Part shown: piece by piece, positions 33,047 through 43,692 of the stretch | Numbering within the stretch: the first letter of the stretch is position 1 | Layout of the letters: each line of letters opens with the position of its first letter | Source: Astrothelium macrocarpum | Taxonomy: Eukaryota > Ascomycota > Dothideomycetes > Trypetheliales > Trypetheliaceae | Reading direction: 5' to 3' | Assembly: GCA_021030915.1 (NCBI GenBank) | Contig: JAGEMR010000006.1 | Location: forward strand, 524,291 to 588,290 | Length of the DNA stretch: 64,000 nt | Translations under genes and position numbers: made by a program | The notes under the pieces: generated by a model | What the model was told of the DNA's origin: nothing | What the model saw: only the letters and a program-made list of their open reading frames with translations | Databases searched by the model: none

Positions 33047-34021
33047 TTATGCGCCAGAGCGGACACGATTCATGCCAATTCCTTTATAAGGTTCAATTCT
33101 CTCCACATACCGTTGCGGTATGTCTGCCTTGCCAAATGCCTCGGTGGGACGCACAACCAAGAAGACGAGCACAACTCCCAGCATCAACGTCGCATCAAAG
33201 ATATAGACGAACACCTCGTGCTTCATTACGTATCCTGCATTTCCCATGGCATATTCAATGATCCGAAATATTGATCGCACTAAAATCAGGCCAGACGCAA
33301 AGTAGAGCACCAGCATATGTTTCTGCCATGGCAAACTCCTCAGCGGATGTTCGCTTCTCACCTGCTGTGACAGCTGGACAGCGCGGTGATAGAACACGCA
33401 CGCTACCAGCACGAACACGCCAAACCACACGATCTGGATTCCCAATCCTCCAAGAACAACATTTGCGCCCAGCTGCAGACTGTTCGCGCTATGACCCGCC
33501 ATCAAGCCTGACCCGCCAGCCTGGATGAGGAACGCAATGACGTCGCCACAGACAAAGGTCTTGGTGAGCCAGCGCCTCGGGATGGGTGTGAGGCGCTCGC
33601 ACTGCGTGGCTTGCGTGATGCGGCCCAGCGTCATGTAGATGGAGGCAGCAAACAAGGCGGGGGCGACAAGTAGGAAGATGGACTGGATAATAAAAGGGTT
33701 GCGAGCTTGGTCATGGTAGTGTGACATGGCGCGGCTAATGTAGCCAACGACTTCCACTATAGCAGGTTGGGGTTAGGACATTGTTTTGAGATTGGCGATT
33801 CAGCGATGAAGGGAGAGATGTGCGTCAAAGGAGCTGGGGGACGAACTCGAGCCACCGATAATGAAGGGAAGCCAAGACCACATCTTAGTGCGGATCATTT
33901 GGACTGCATGGGCGAGCGTGAGGAGAATGAAGGCAGTGGTGAAGAAGATTGCAGCGCCGAGATTGGGATCATAGTAATAGAAGACAAACTTCTCATGGAT
34001 AGTGGGATTAGGATTTGCCAT
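33047..34021 (-). CDS. RTA1-like lipid-translocating/resistance membrane protein
   Basis: Seven-helix membrane protein of the fungal RTA1 family (Rta1, Rsb1, Pug1 relatives), linked to resistance to aminocholesterol drugs and to sphingoid-base export. Two exons, 34021-33856 and 33756-33047 with a 99-nt intron, give 291 residues. Family signatures are YYYDPNLGAAIFFTTAF in the first helix, VEVVGYISRA, the helix NPFIIQSIFLLVAPALFAASIYM, the conserved FVCGDVIAFLIQAGGSGLMA, GANVVLGGLGIQIVWFGVFV, LILVRSIFRIIEYAMG and YIFDATLMLGVVLVFLVVRP. It is divergent from a Zn2Cys6 regulator. The transported substrate cannot be told from the sequence. Confidence 0.93.
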
Positions 34022-34721
34022 TTTGAAACTGAACTGAAATATTTGAATAATTAAAAATTTGGAGAAGGAAGTAATTCGGGTATAGAGAAGAGATCAAGAA
34101 ATGAAAACCTCAAGAGTGGGTTCTTCTAAGCCCAAGAATTACTCGGACATTGAGCCATTTAAATACAAGTCTGCATATGTTTGACATCTAACTTCCAAGT
34201 AAACACAGATTTGCTCGTTTAGCATTTTTAGGGTTATTGAAAAAGGGGCTATAGAGAATGCGTGGACCGTCGAATACCTTTGAAGCTGATAGGCTTATGC
34301 GAGTCGGTTGGTACCCACAAATGTGGCTATGAAGCCTGAGCACATTGCGAAAAGTACAAGCAGACGATTAAAGCAGTAATTGCTCGTATTGGGAAAATTG
34401 ACTACTCCAATGAATGTGTTTCATCCACAGATGTTAGATATCACGTGACGTCGTTCTTCGCGACCTATGATTGGTCTGTATCAATTTCGGGTATAGCTGC
34501 ATCACGGCTTCAGCACTAAGCCCCAATCAAATACATCAGGCCTACCACTCTCATGCAAACCCCTTGAAAGGTCCGGTGTGGAGCAATGCCTTCTCCGTGG
34601 TTACTCATTGTAATATTTCCACCCAATAAAAGTCATCTCTATGCGAACCTCTTCCCATGGAGATTCGTTCTTTCTAGACATCCGATAACACCGACTGCGT
34701 TGACTTCCGTTTCCGACTGGC
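34022..34721. promoter_or_regulatory. Shared divergent promoter (RTA1-like / Zn2Cys6 regulator)
   Basis: 700 bp between diverging starts. A TCGTATT at 34384-34390 is one base off the yeast Upc2 sterol element TCGTATA; a single near-match is weak evidence. No other site recognised. Confidence 0.3.
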
Positions 34722-36474
34722 ATGGCTACTAGGAGGTATCATCGAAAGACTAGGGCTGGATGCAAGTCTTGCAAGGATCGCCGTCTGAAGGTACGTATCA
34801 CCACGACGCTTCATCCAAACCGTTGAAGGCATAGTGCGCTATTTCTTTAGACATGGAGTAGACTGTATTCTCTCCACTGCATTTATGCAACGCAAATCTC
34901 CAGTCATTCCTTTTTCAGATGTATCCTTGTCTTATTCTTTTGCTCAACTGCAAGACAGCTGCCAGGTACGTAGGACAATGTCCTGCCTGCGATCCCTATT
35001 GCGTCTTGTGTCTCCATGCATAGCAGCATCATGACAAAATCTTTGCGTCTTGATTGTATGGTAGAAACTTACTAAAATATTAGTGTGATGAACAAAAGCC
35101 GAGCTGTCAGCGGTGCCGTCAAAAAGGCATTGAGTGTAGTTTCTTGGCCATCGTTCCAATTGGTCTCCCTTCGACTACTTTGGCACGCCGCCCAAAAGCA
35201 TGCCGTGCTGCTGCTTCGCCTCCACCTTTTGTGGTCAATTCCCACACCGATTGGATTCGCTCAAAAGTTTATTCACAGCCAGCTCTGCCCGATCTTACGG
35301 ATTTGACATCTGCGTCGATCGGTACGCCTATGCTCGACCGCACCTTACTGCGTATATTTACCGAGCACACTGCTCTGTCCTTGTCAGATCGAATGCGGGT
35401 TCAGCGTGCATGGTCGAAAGATGTCCCTTATCTCTCGCTTCACCAGCCTTTTGTGACTGACGGTATCCTTGCAGTTTCAGCTCTGCATCTCTCGAGACTC
35501 CAGCAGAATGACAACTCCAAGGTGGCAACGACGTACCTACGCATAGCCATTAGCAAGTTTAACGACTCCCTCCCTGTCTTTCGCAGCACTCTCGAGAACT
35601 TGCATAGCGGAAATTGTGAAGCACTCTTCATTTTCTCCTCACTTGTTGTTGTCTTTCTCTTTGCCACTGCTTTGAACGATTGCGAAGCTCATCTCGCGTC
35701 TCTTCCCGTTTACGCTTCTCTACCAATTAGCAGCACCCAAAGGCGTCAGAAACAGTTTGAAGTTGGATCGTTAATGCTCTTCCGTCATGTCCAGACTTTC
35801 CAGGCTGTACGCGGATCACTCTATGTCATAAAAACTTTCTTTCCTCTCATTACCAAGGGCCCTTTCTCCGATATCTGCTCACGGGATTATTTGCCAAAGG
35901 ATCCAATTCCTGAGGCGGTAGAGAAAGTCAAAATTGGCCGGCGCATCGAGGACGCTCATCTCCTCGCCTTGCAACGACTCTGGATTGATGAGTCAGTGGA
36001 CGTGCGAACAACGTTAGATCAAGTTCTTGAAGATCTTCGATTCAGCTGCACGCTTTTGATGGGCTCACCACAAGATGATTCGGATACAACAAACTTGACT
36101 CATCATCTTCAGGACACTTCCATTCAAAAGCAGTCAGTCCCTTCACCTGTTCTCACGGATAGAACGGTCCTCCTTACGTTTCCGACATCTAAGCTTGTAG
36201 AATTTATTGATTTGGTTGGCCAGCATCATAAAGCGGCACTGTTACTTTTGTCATACTATGCAATCTTGATCGATCGTGTGGGTGATTATTGGTAGGTTGT
36301 CCAGGACAAATTTCGTGTCGCCCTAGCACGCTAACTTGATTTAGGTGGTGCAAGGGTATCGGCAAACAGTTGGCTTTAGCAATTGCATTGGTCTTGGGTC
36401 CAAGTTCGCAAGAGTGGCTTAAATGGCCTATGGAATTCCTTGGAATGGAAGATCCGTGGCTGGATAAGATGTAG
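34722..36474 (+). CDS. Zn2Cys6 fungal transcription factor (Upc2-type layout)
   Basis: Binuclear zinc-cluster regulator. Three exons, 34722-34790, 35084-36291 and 36345-36474, give 468 residues. The cluster is C14-x2-C17-x6-C24-x6-C31-x2-C34-x6-C41 (CKSCKDRRLKC...CQRCRQKGIEC), with intron 1 (293 nt, GTACGT...TATTAG) falling just before C24. The middle holds the helical segment SLSDRMRVQRAWSKDVP...HLSRLQ and the fungal-specific LFIFSSLVVVFLFAT. The end is EWLKWPMEFLGMEDPWLD. This compact form with a Cys cluster at the very N-terminus and a conserved C-terminal ligand-binding-like half resembles the Upc2/sterol-regulator group, but the target is not determined. Intron 2 has a GCTAAC branch. Confidence 0.88.
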
Positions 36475-37457
36475 TGCCCTGGTAATTTAGGACCTCTACT
36501 ACCTTTTCCGAGTATTTTCCAAGCAACGGTACCAACGCGCTGATAGAAGGAATCACCAGGAGCTAGTAATAGGAAAGGCGTCTGTGCGCAACAGCAAAAG
36601 GCAAGAAATCTTCACTGGAAATTGTGTGGCAAAATCTGTGTAGGCATTTTGTAAGAGAAGGGAAGAAAGACTCAAGACCAAACTCGCGCAAAATATCTCC
36701 CTATCCCCTGTTTTCTAAGGGTTTCTGTCTTCATATCGATACCGAGTGACGCACACGAAGCTGGGAACCAAAATCATGCTGAATAAGACTCCACGGTTCG
36801 AGTAATTTTCGGATCTTGAGAAGCTACTCGTGCAAGTTACCCCGTTGTGGCTCGCCATACTCGGCATTTGATCTTCGTCCTCCGAAGCTCGTCTATCCTA
36901 GTGCTTGGGACATTGAGGATCAGATTCCTTTAAACAAAAGACGTTGAAATTAACAGCAAGAATTTGAGTCAGAACGCAAGTCCATGCCTACGGGTCTTTG
37001 TCAATCTGAGCTTGACCACCAGGTAACCACTCCAAATTGCCGCAATTATCATGTAGCACCAATTATTTAATTTAATGTCGGAATTAGGCAACTTTCTTCA
37101 TTTATTCCTCTTTAGTGGCCGATCTTGGTCATTTGGATGGACTCCGTGCCTTTACCACATGACTCCTTTGTCTGAAGCATAACCGTTGTGTCACGTCCTG
37201 TCATTTTGTGTGTTGCGATGATGCACGACTACCCCAGTTCTCCTGTAATCACATTCACTTTCTTTCAAAGTCGCAAAAGTGACGATCACAGCAAAATTAT
37301 ATCTTGATAATCTACCTGGTTTGTCCCGCGTCGCAACTTCTTCTCCTCTCTTGTACCTATGCTCGAATAGTACCTATTCGCCCGCGGCGAATCTGGTACG
37401 TTACACTCATTTACCATTCCTTTTTCTAATTGTTTCTTTCTTTTCTCTCGTTCAGTC
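36475..37457. promoter_or_regulatory. Intergenic; likely leader with an intron before the 37458 gene
   Basis: The right end contains GTACGT at 37397 and a pyrimidine-rich run ending in TTCAG at 37455, two bases before the ATG at 37458. This is a good candidate for a 5'-UTR intron of about 59 nt, or the join to an upstream coding exon. The remainder has no gene. Confidence 0.45.
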
Positions 37458-38849
37458 ATGAATTCTATGGAGTCACGTTATGAGATCCCGCTACACCAGG
37501 AAACGAGAGGCACTGAACCACAGGGAAAGAGAGCATGGCTCTGCGACAAGTTTTGGCAAGCCATTGCTTGCATTTTCAGAGCGGCGTTATTTGTCACCGA
37601 ATGGTTGCGAGCATGCCTAACCGGAGTTGCCCAACATTGCCCTTTTGAGCTAACACCGGTAGAGCCACAAGATCTTGAGCGTGGTATTGTCAATCAGCCT
37701 ACGAATGGCGTCCATGAAACAACCGAAACAGAAGGTGGGATGGGTCCGAATCAGACAGTCGAGGCAGAGGGTCGCACGTCAATCCTTCACGATACCAGCC
37801 TTCCTCGCACCCCAGAGCATGATACGCGTTCCGTTGCACTTGCTCAACCTTCAGGCTCCCCCGCTCCAGAGCAGTCAAAGACAAAAAGAATGGCTAAATA
37901 CTTTCATCGTTCCTTGCCTAAGGTGGAAGTCTTCTCAAGTCCGTACGCAAATCGCACCAAATCTAGCTCCTCGTTTTGGCACTGTAGGGGTCAGGTTCCG
38001 AATTCAAGCATAGCAAGCTCTCAAGGGCAGGTAGATGTTGCTAACAGGAGGCCGTTTGTCAGTGGAACCCGACCAGAAGGTGTACAAACAGGCTCGCTCA
38101 GGACTCTTCATGCTTCAGACAGCGCATCTGCCATGGTCTCTGCCGACATTTGGTCAGCTGAATCCGATCGCGTATCGGCTGCTGACAGTCAAGGGACTGG
38201 TATAGACAACAGAAGCTGGACTAAGGTGGATCTACCGTTTAAAAATGACCGGCTGAGCTTTTGGGATGCTAGGCGTGGTCTTATTCGATCCCGTACAGTC
38301 GAGCCCACCAACAATCGAAGCCGGCTAAGCCTTGTTTCTCGGAGGAGTTCGGGATATTCGGGATATTCGGTTAAAGCGCTCGGACGCTACGTCGCTACAT
38401 ACGACTCATTCGTATGCACTGGGACCCCTACGCACAACTTGCCAGAGGGCCTGTTCGATGATGTCCCCGATGTCCAGATGCTTACGAACAGAGTGTATCC
38501 CAAACAGTCTGAGTCGCCCACGGAGCAAGCTGAGGTGCCACACCTGGTTAGAAGCCTCAATCGAGACGCTCGTAAAAAGCTGCTGAGTTCGAAAAGCTTG
38601 CCTGCTATACCACGGCAGCAAACTCTAAGCACTGAGACTATGACAATGGAACAACCAGGACCCTCAAGACTCTTGTTCGAAGCGGGCTTTCAACATGATC
38701 TTGGGAGCAATCGAGTGCCAGTCGAAGCAGATCCGTTGACGCAGGAGCGACCGTCAACAGTGATTCGTAACTATGTGGAAGCGAATGCGCGACAGATTGC
38801 AGAAGCCGAGTGGAAGCTCGCACAGAATGGTGGCGTGCTGCGACGTTAA
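37458..38849 (+). CDS. Hypothetical protein, largely disordered
   Basis: Unrecognised 463-residue frame. The first ATG sits two bases after a strong acceptor, so the N-terminus may extend upstream by splicing. A hydrophobic stretch with Trp and Cys (FWQAIACIFRAALFVTEWL) lies at about residues 31-49 and could be a membrane anchor or amphipathic helix. The rest is polar, Ser/Pro/Arg-rich and probably disordered, with SSRRSSGYSGYSVKALGRYVATYDSF near 280-305 (a repeated SGYS pair) and a charged C-terminal helix (VIRNYVEANARQIAEAEWKL) that looks like the best conserved part. Its long open length and codon use favour a real gene. No function is claimed. Confidence 0.65.
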   Translation: MNSMESRYEIPLHQETRGTEPQGKRAWLCDKFWQAIACIFRAALFVTEWLRACLTGVAQHCPFELTPVEPQDLERGIVNQPTNGVHETTETEGGMGPNQTVEAEGRTSILHDTSLPRTPEHDTRSVALAQPSGSPAPEQSKTKRMAKYFHRSLPKVEVFSSPYANRTKSSSSFWHCRGQVPNSSIASSQGQVDVANRRPFVSGTRPEGVQTGSLRTLHASDSASAMVSADIWSAESDRVSAADSQGTGIDNRSWTKVDLPFKNDRLSFWDARRGLIRSRTVEPTNNRSRLSLVSRRSSGYSGYSVKALGRYVATYDSFVCTGTPTHNLPEGLFDDVPDVQMLTNRVYPKQSESPTEQAEVPHLVRSLNRDARKKLLSSKSLPAIPRQQTLSTETMTMEQPGPSRLLFEAGFQHDLGSNRVPVEADPLTQERPSTVIRNYVEANARQIAEAEWKLAQNGGVLRR

Positions 38850-39361
38850 GTCATTCTTTTTCTTTGAGTCGCTCTATTGATTAGAAATTTATTAGACATT
38901 GCATGAATGGCGACTTTTAGCCATGAGTTGTTTTGCTCCAAGGCAACAGAAACGAAATAACGGCAGTTATAGATATAAACACACCATAGCGATCATTATG
39001 ATTGTGTGACTTCACTCGTTTACCAGATTGCGTCCATTCTATAAGCTGGAGATGCCATGAATCCATAACAGTCATGGCCAGATCTCGATCGTGGCTATTC
39101 GCGATTCAGTCAAAGATACCATTCGTTATGTCGCTGATTGTAACAATGCTGTCAAGCTCGAGCTGGTACGTTGAGCGGGATCACGTCAGCCCTTTGTGGA
39201 CATGGTCCTTTTCCTTTGACATCTATAATTTAATGAACCATTCGATCAGGTTCGAATCGAACAAAGAAACCCGCTTGTAGAATAGTTTGATTGTCGAGCC
39301 CCGTTAACCGATGTGATTCTCTAGGACTGTAAACCACTTTCCGAACGATATAGGGGGTCAG
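38850..39361. other. Intergenic, no gene seen
   Basis: 3' flank of the 37458 gene and short frames only. A GGTTCGAATCG string at 39249-39259 looks like a tRNA B box but has no matching A box or stems. Confidence 0.4.
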
Positions 39362-39725
39362 ATGAATTTTTCCAGATGCATTCTCCTGTGCCAGACTTCT
39401 GAAATGATTCCACTCCAGAGGCTCAACCTATCTGCAAAGAATTCAGAAGAGTACCTGGATGCACTTTGCCATTCAACAGACTCTGAACCATACTTAGATC
39501 AAGCTGGTATTGACATGGCTCTCTACCCGATTTTCCTCCGTTGGTGGAGAGGTCTATAAGCTCAGGGGTAAGAATTGTATTCTTGCGCTCGGAGACTACA
39601 TTGAAGCAATGAGAACAAGCGTGGCAGCATGTGATAAATTCGATGCATTTTTACTGACCAATGGTGGGCAGATATTGTACCCGGAATTACTTTATCGCAC
39701 TGGGTTCCGTCAGGGTAACAGCTAG
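39362..39725 (+). pseudogene. Possible small frameshifted or spliced gene
   Basis: Two overlapping plus-strand frames read like one protein: the first (39362-39559) ends ...DQAGIDMALYPIFLRW, and the second (39510-39725, one frame shifted) continues VGGEVYKLRGKNCILALGDYIEAM and FDAFLLTNGGQILYPE. The second half has a protein-like composition. No intron signals clearly join them, so a frameshift is the simplest reading. I do not recognise a family, and chance open frames remain possible. Confidence 0.3.
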
Positions 39726-40017
39726 ACAGAGCCAAAACTCCTCAAATACAGAATAGATAGACTCAGATTTAGAAGCGTTGTTCTAAATTATCACTGCCCA
39801 CTAAGAATTCTGGCGTTGCTGCGATCCGCTGTAGCTGTGTTACTCGCCACTCGCACCCAAGTCCCCTCAGCTCTCAAATATTCTTCAGCATAGATGGCCG
39901 TTCGCAATTCATCGTCGACTGCACATCTTGTCTCCATGGTAAAGCTGGTAACGTCGATTATAAAAGTTTCAATGATGAATCAAACGCCATTAACCAAGAA
40001 ATCCTCCAAATGGGTAT
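39726..40017. other. Spacer before SNU13 3' end
   Basis: No open frame of note. It holds the 3' flank of the minus-strand SNU13 gene. Confidence 0.4.
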
Positions 40018-40606
40018 CTAGATCATGAGACGCTCCACTTTATCCCTGAGAGTTCTAATCTGACTCATAAGATCGCTTGCTTCATTTGTAGTAATAGAGA
40101 CCGACACCACTGCGCGGCTCACGCCAGCGGCGCGACCAAGGGCCATTTTCGACGGTACGTAGACGTACGGGACGTTCTTATCTCTGAAGCCGAGTCAGCG
40201 GAAATAGGGCAAAAGCTGTCGAATATGGATCACAAACTCGCAAAGAAGTGGAAGATGGAGAATAATGGCAAGTGGCTGAGCATCTGCTGCCAGGACGATG
40301 CTAAGACTGATTAGAATCATCATATCCTGAACTGGACAAACGACTAGAACCTACAGCTCGCTGGTGCCCCTATTCAATGTTTTGGTAGCCTCGTTGGCTC
40401 CTTTTTTTAATAGTCGCGATGCATGTGCTTGTTGTATTACATCAAGGATTTCTTGCTGAGTCTGGTTTAGTGGTGATTGTGCGAAGGTCATATAGAAGCG
40501 CTTACGCTTAAAGCCTCTATCAACTAGGTTAATACGAATTCAGCGGAACGAATTGGTAGAGAGACTTACGATCCGCGAGAGGCCATGCTGCACTGGTGTC
40601 GGCCAT
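40018..40606 (-). CDS. SNU13: Small nuclear/nucleolar ribonucleoprotein Snu13 (15.5K, L7Ae family)
   Basis: Binds kink-turn RNA in U4 snRNA and box C/D snoRNAs, acting in splicing and rRNA processing. I read five exons: MADTSAAWPLAD; QALS; TQQEILDVIQQAHASRLLKKGANEATKTLNRGTSE; LIVLAADAQPLAIILHLPLLCE; DKNVPYVYVPSKMALGRAAGVSRAVVS...MI. Together they give the full-length about 125-residue protein. KGANEATKTLNRG and the VPYVYVPSK-ALGRAAGVSR segment are the RNA-contact motifs of the family. The intron after QALS is only about 44 nt (GTAAGC...AACCAG), near the lower limit for ascomycetes, and the exon before it is about 11 nt. It is divergent from the MOSC gene. Confidence 0.9.
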
Positions 40607-41259
40607 CTTCGACACGTGCTGAGAGAATAGGATGTATGCAAAGGGTTCACGGCCTTGCAGCTCGCCCTTAGCGTTTTGGAGGCTGGGTAAAGGTGACCGG
40701 CAATACGGAAAGTTGATAGTTCAAAATTGCGAGGTTGAAATATCATTGAAGGTGTGCGAGGGCTCGAAATTTCGAGGTCGAAGATCCAAGCTAGGAAGAC
40801 TAAGCTTAATGAGGCAAAGCGCTTCGGTTACGTATTGCGGCGTAGTCAATCAACAAAGATCATCTCTCTATTACATGAAGCAGTACATACCTTATCTCTG
40901 CACCTTTCGGCGCAATCGACACCTTTTCTTACATGTACAAAGCTACAATGCATCTTTGAATCAACGTCGAATTATATTAATCATCTTTTGTGCCCTTATT
41001 CCCGGCCTGTAGATGTACCAGACAAGCAAAACGAAAATTTATTTTTATTGCTGTTGAATTCTAAATCCATGCAAGACGAGCTTATGTGATTTGAGTAAGC
41101 ACAAAGGCCTTAGAACACCGGTAGTCACTAAGCTTTTGCTTTTCCCTTGCCTTTTTTTATACCCAGCTTCTCGGTCGATATTCAATTTATCGCTTTTCAA
41201 TTCATGAACTCCACACTTCGCACACCAATCTGGCTCTGACTACTCATACTCCGTTCACC
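40607..41259. promoter_or_regulatory. Shared divergent promoter region (SNU13 / MOSC gene)
   Basis: 653 bp between diverging starts. Overlapping plus frames at 40632-41089 have no recognised motif. The 41,140-41,260 stretch is pyrimidine-rich and probably the leader of the MOSC gene. Confidence 0.4.
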
Positions 41260-42366
41260 ATGTCAACAATTCCAATCGACACGGCAATCTTCGAGCGCAT
41301 TAGCTCTCCAGCTGCCATAATAGCGTTCGTCACCATCTTCCTTGCCATTCTGTATGCAAGCGTCCAAGATACTTCATATGATCCCATCAAATCCCTCCCA
41401 CGAATCCTCTTCCGCCCCAAAATTTCCACCGAAATAACCTCCCTCCGTGTCTACCCCGTCAAATCCTGCCGCGGCATACGAGTCTCCTCCTGGAAGCTCC
41501 TCAAGTCCGGCCTTGAGCTCGACCGCAACTGGATGTTTGTCGAAGCTGACACGAAAAAATTCATCACCATCCGCCAGCACAGCAAGATGACTCTCATCGA
41601 CACCTCTCTTGCTGATGGCCACCTCTACTTGACCATTCGCGGCACCGACAAGCGTGTTAGTATTCCAGCACCTCCAACTCAGACGTGGCTAGAGCAGAAC
41701 TGCGTGCTCGATCCCAATATCGAAATTTGGGATGAGAAGACCGACGCCTGGCTTTACCCAGAGTCCTATTCCCAGCACGCCTCTGAGCTGCTTGGTGCTC
41801 CAGTCCGCCTTGTCTACAAAGGCCCCACGCCACGTCTCAATGGCGGAAATGGCACGCCGGAGCTACTGGGACGCGAACAGAAGCACCACTTTGCTGACAT
41901 GATGAGCGTGCTGGTTGGTAGCGAGAGTTCACTAATAGAGCTGAATGGACGCCTGCGGGAGAAGGGTCACTCGGAGTTGACGATTGAGCGCTTCCGACCG
42001 AACATTGTGGTGAAAGGCGGGGTGCCATGGAGTGAGGATAATTGGAAGAGGATAAGGATTTTCAGGGATGCGGCGGATAACAGAGGAGAGAGGATCTCCT
42101 TCGGGTTGGATGTGCCGAATCGTTGCTTGCGGTGTCAGGTGCCGAACGTGGATCCCGAGACGGGGGTGAAGCACAAGGAGCAACCGTGGGGAGCATTGAC
42201 GAAATACAGGAAGATTGACAAGAAGGGCAAGGTGCCTGGAAAGCCAGTGTTTGGCATGTTGTGCGTTCCGACAAATGAGGGTGTTGTTGAGGTTGGCATG
42301 CGACTGGAGCTGTTAGAAACAACGGAAAACCACGCGTTCAAGGTCACAAAATGGAAGGATCTGTGA
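41260..42366 (+). CDS. MOSC-domain protein, mARC-like (membrane anchored)
   Basis: Molybdenum cofactor sulfurase C-terminal (MOSC) domain protein, like eukaryotic amidoxime-reducing component; members bind Mo cofactor and reduce N-hydroxylated compounds. A single exon of 368 residues starts at 41260. The N-terminus has a membrane segment at about 16-35 (SPAAIIAFVTIFLAILYASV). The beta-barrel N-domain starts at ITSLRVYPVKSCRGIRVSSW, with LELDRNWMFVEAD and FITIRQHSKMTLI. The MOSC part includes LGAPVRLVYKG, LIELNGRL, ERFRPNIVVKGG, and the Cys pair in PNRCLRCQVPNVDPETG (C289 and C292), one of which would be the Mo-ligand Cys. It ends in PVFGMLCVP. All key segments are present. Confidence 0.93.
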   Translation: MSTIPIDTAIFERISSPAAIIAFVTIFLAILYASVQDTSYDPIKSLPRILFRPKISTEITSLRVYPVKSCRGIRVSSWKLLKSGLELDRNWMFVEADTKKFITIRQHSKMTLIDTSLADGHLYLTIRGTDKRVSIPAPPTQTWLEQNCVLDPNIEIWDEKTDAWLYPESYSQHASELLGAPVRLVYKGPTPRLNGGNGTPELLGREQKHHFADMMSVLVGSESSLIELNGRLREKGHSELTIERFRPNIVVKGGVPWSEDNWKRIRIFRDAADNRGERISFGLDVPNRCLRCQVPNVDPETGVKHKEQPWGALTKYRKIDKKGKVPGKPVFGMLCVPTNEGVVEVGMRLELLETTENHAFKVTKWKDL

Positions 42367-42834
42367 AGAGAACGATCAAGGTGAAAGTATTAGCATGTCC
42401 GATTTTTCAACCATGATGTCCGAGAAAGAATGTTTTTAAGCTTTTATTAGTCGGACATGGCGTCTACGGAGGTTGTTTGACTTGAAAGGTTGATGGGATA
42501 AGTAAATATGTAAGAGCATTTGACATACAACACTTCTCATTAACTACCTACAATGTCAGCATTCGTCGTGTTGTATAAATCTAATGCGACAATGCAAGAT
42601 GATGCGCCGCTCTGCGTAGAGAAAAAATCCGGTGACCAGAAAATACAAGTTTTGAATCATACACTGCGGGATCCTCCCATTTGGCTGTCGGTTATCCTAG
42701 ATCTTTCTGTCTCGCTCAGCAGCAAAAGCTTTGACATTGACGATTTTTTTCTTTGAGAACCATGCTGCTTCCTGTAGTCCCTCATCTCTTGATTATATTC
42801 AGTCGCTGTTTTGCCGCACTAACAAATGTTGCTA
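42367..42834. other. Convergent 3' region
   Basis: Spacer between the 3' ends of the MOSC gene (+) and the V-ATPase subunit c gene (-). A short plus frame (42553-42756) has no recognised feature. Confidence 0.45.
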
Positions 42835-43692
42835 CTATTCGCATTTTACGTCTTGACCTGCGCGAGAGTTCATGAGCAGAGCGACAATGAGTCCATAAAG
42901 ACCTGTAGAATGAATATCAGCCACATCTTCCAGCAATTTACCCCGATTGTGGTGTGCCATACCCAAAACTTCAGCGAAAATGAGAATAAGGATCATGCCA
43001 ACGAATAATCTTGGTTGCTGAGCTGTACCCCTCACGCCCGCATCACCGACAATGCCGATGGCAAAGCCAGCAGCAAGACCGGCTAAGCCGACAGCCAGAC
43101 CAGCACCAAGCTGGATGAACCCTGTAAAAAGGGGAGTCTGTTGTTGAAGATCGTTGGAAATGAGCACCGAAACGACGAGACCGTAAATGGCAATGATACC
43201 AGCCATAATGACTGGAATAATGTCTAGATTGATTGATTAGATTTGCTGGCAACGGTTTGTACGAGTCTCAAAGGTGCAGATTCCATACTTTTGACAATCA
43301 AATCAGGCCTCAACACGCCCATGGCTGAGATACCGACGCCGGCTTTGGCAGTACCATAGGCAGCCCCGAAACAGGTGAAGACGATAGCTGACGTACAGCC
43401 CATCGCGCCAAAGAACGACTATCCACAATGTGTCAGTTTGGATCGAGTAGATGTGCCTGCGTGCAATTTCGAAGTGTTGCCTGCACTCGGAGGTAGCTGA
43501 TTGAGGAGAACTCACGGCGTAAACGGGACTACATCATCATCGATGTTAGAATCTATCTCAACAAACGCACTGATATGCTAATGCAGAAAGTAAATGAAAC
43601 AAGTGGTTCTTCAAAACAGAGGCGTTATCGCAACATGTCCTCTCGTACATGAGAGCAAAGCCCGAGGTGACTTACCAAAGTTCGGTACTCAT
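42835..43692 (-). CDS. VMA3: V-type proton ATPase proteolipid subunit c
   Basis: Proteolipid of the V0 rotor that carries protons across vacuolar and endosomal membranes. I read five exons: MSTELC; PVYA; SFFGAMGCTSAIVFTCFGAAYGTAKAG-VGISAMGVLRPDLIVK; NIIPVIMAGIIAIYGLVVSV...RLFVGMILILIFAEVLG; LYGLIVALLMNSRAGQDVKCE. The proton-carrying Glu is in IFAEVLG, four helices are visible, and the length of about 160 residues is standard. Subunit c (Vma3) is favoured over c' by length and the N-terminus, but c' cannot be fully excluded. The last intron (63 nt, GTATGG...CTACAG) has no stop and a length of 3n. The start at 43692 begins a 17-nt exon followed by GTAAGT. Confidence 0.9.

Noticed and set aside
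39249..39259. tRNA B-box-like GGTTCGAATCG
   Set aside because: No A box or acceptor stem at the right distance on either strand.
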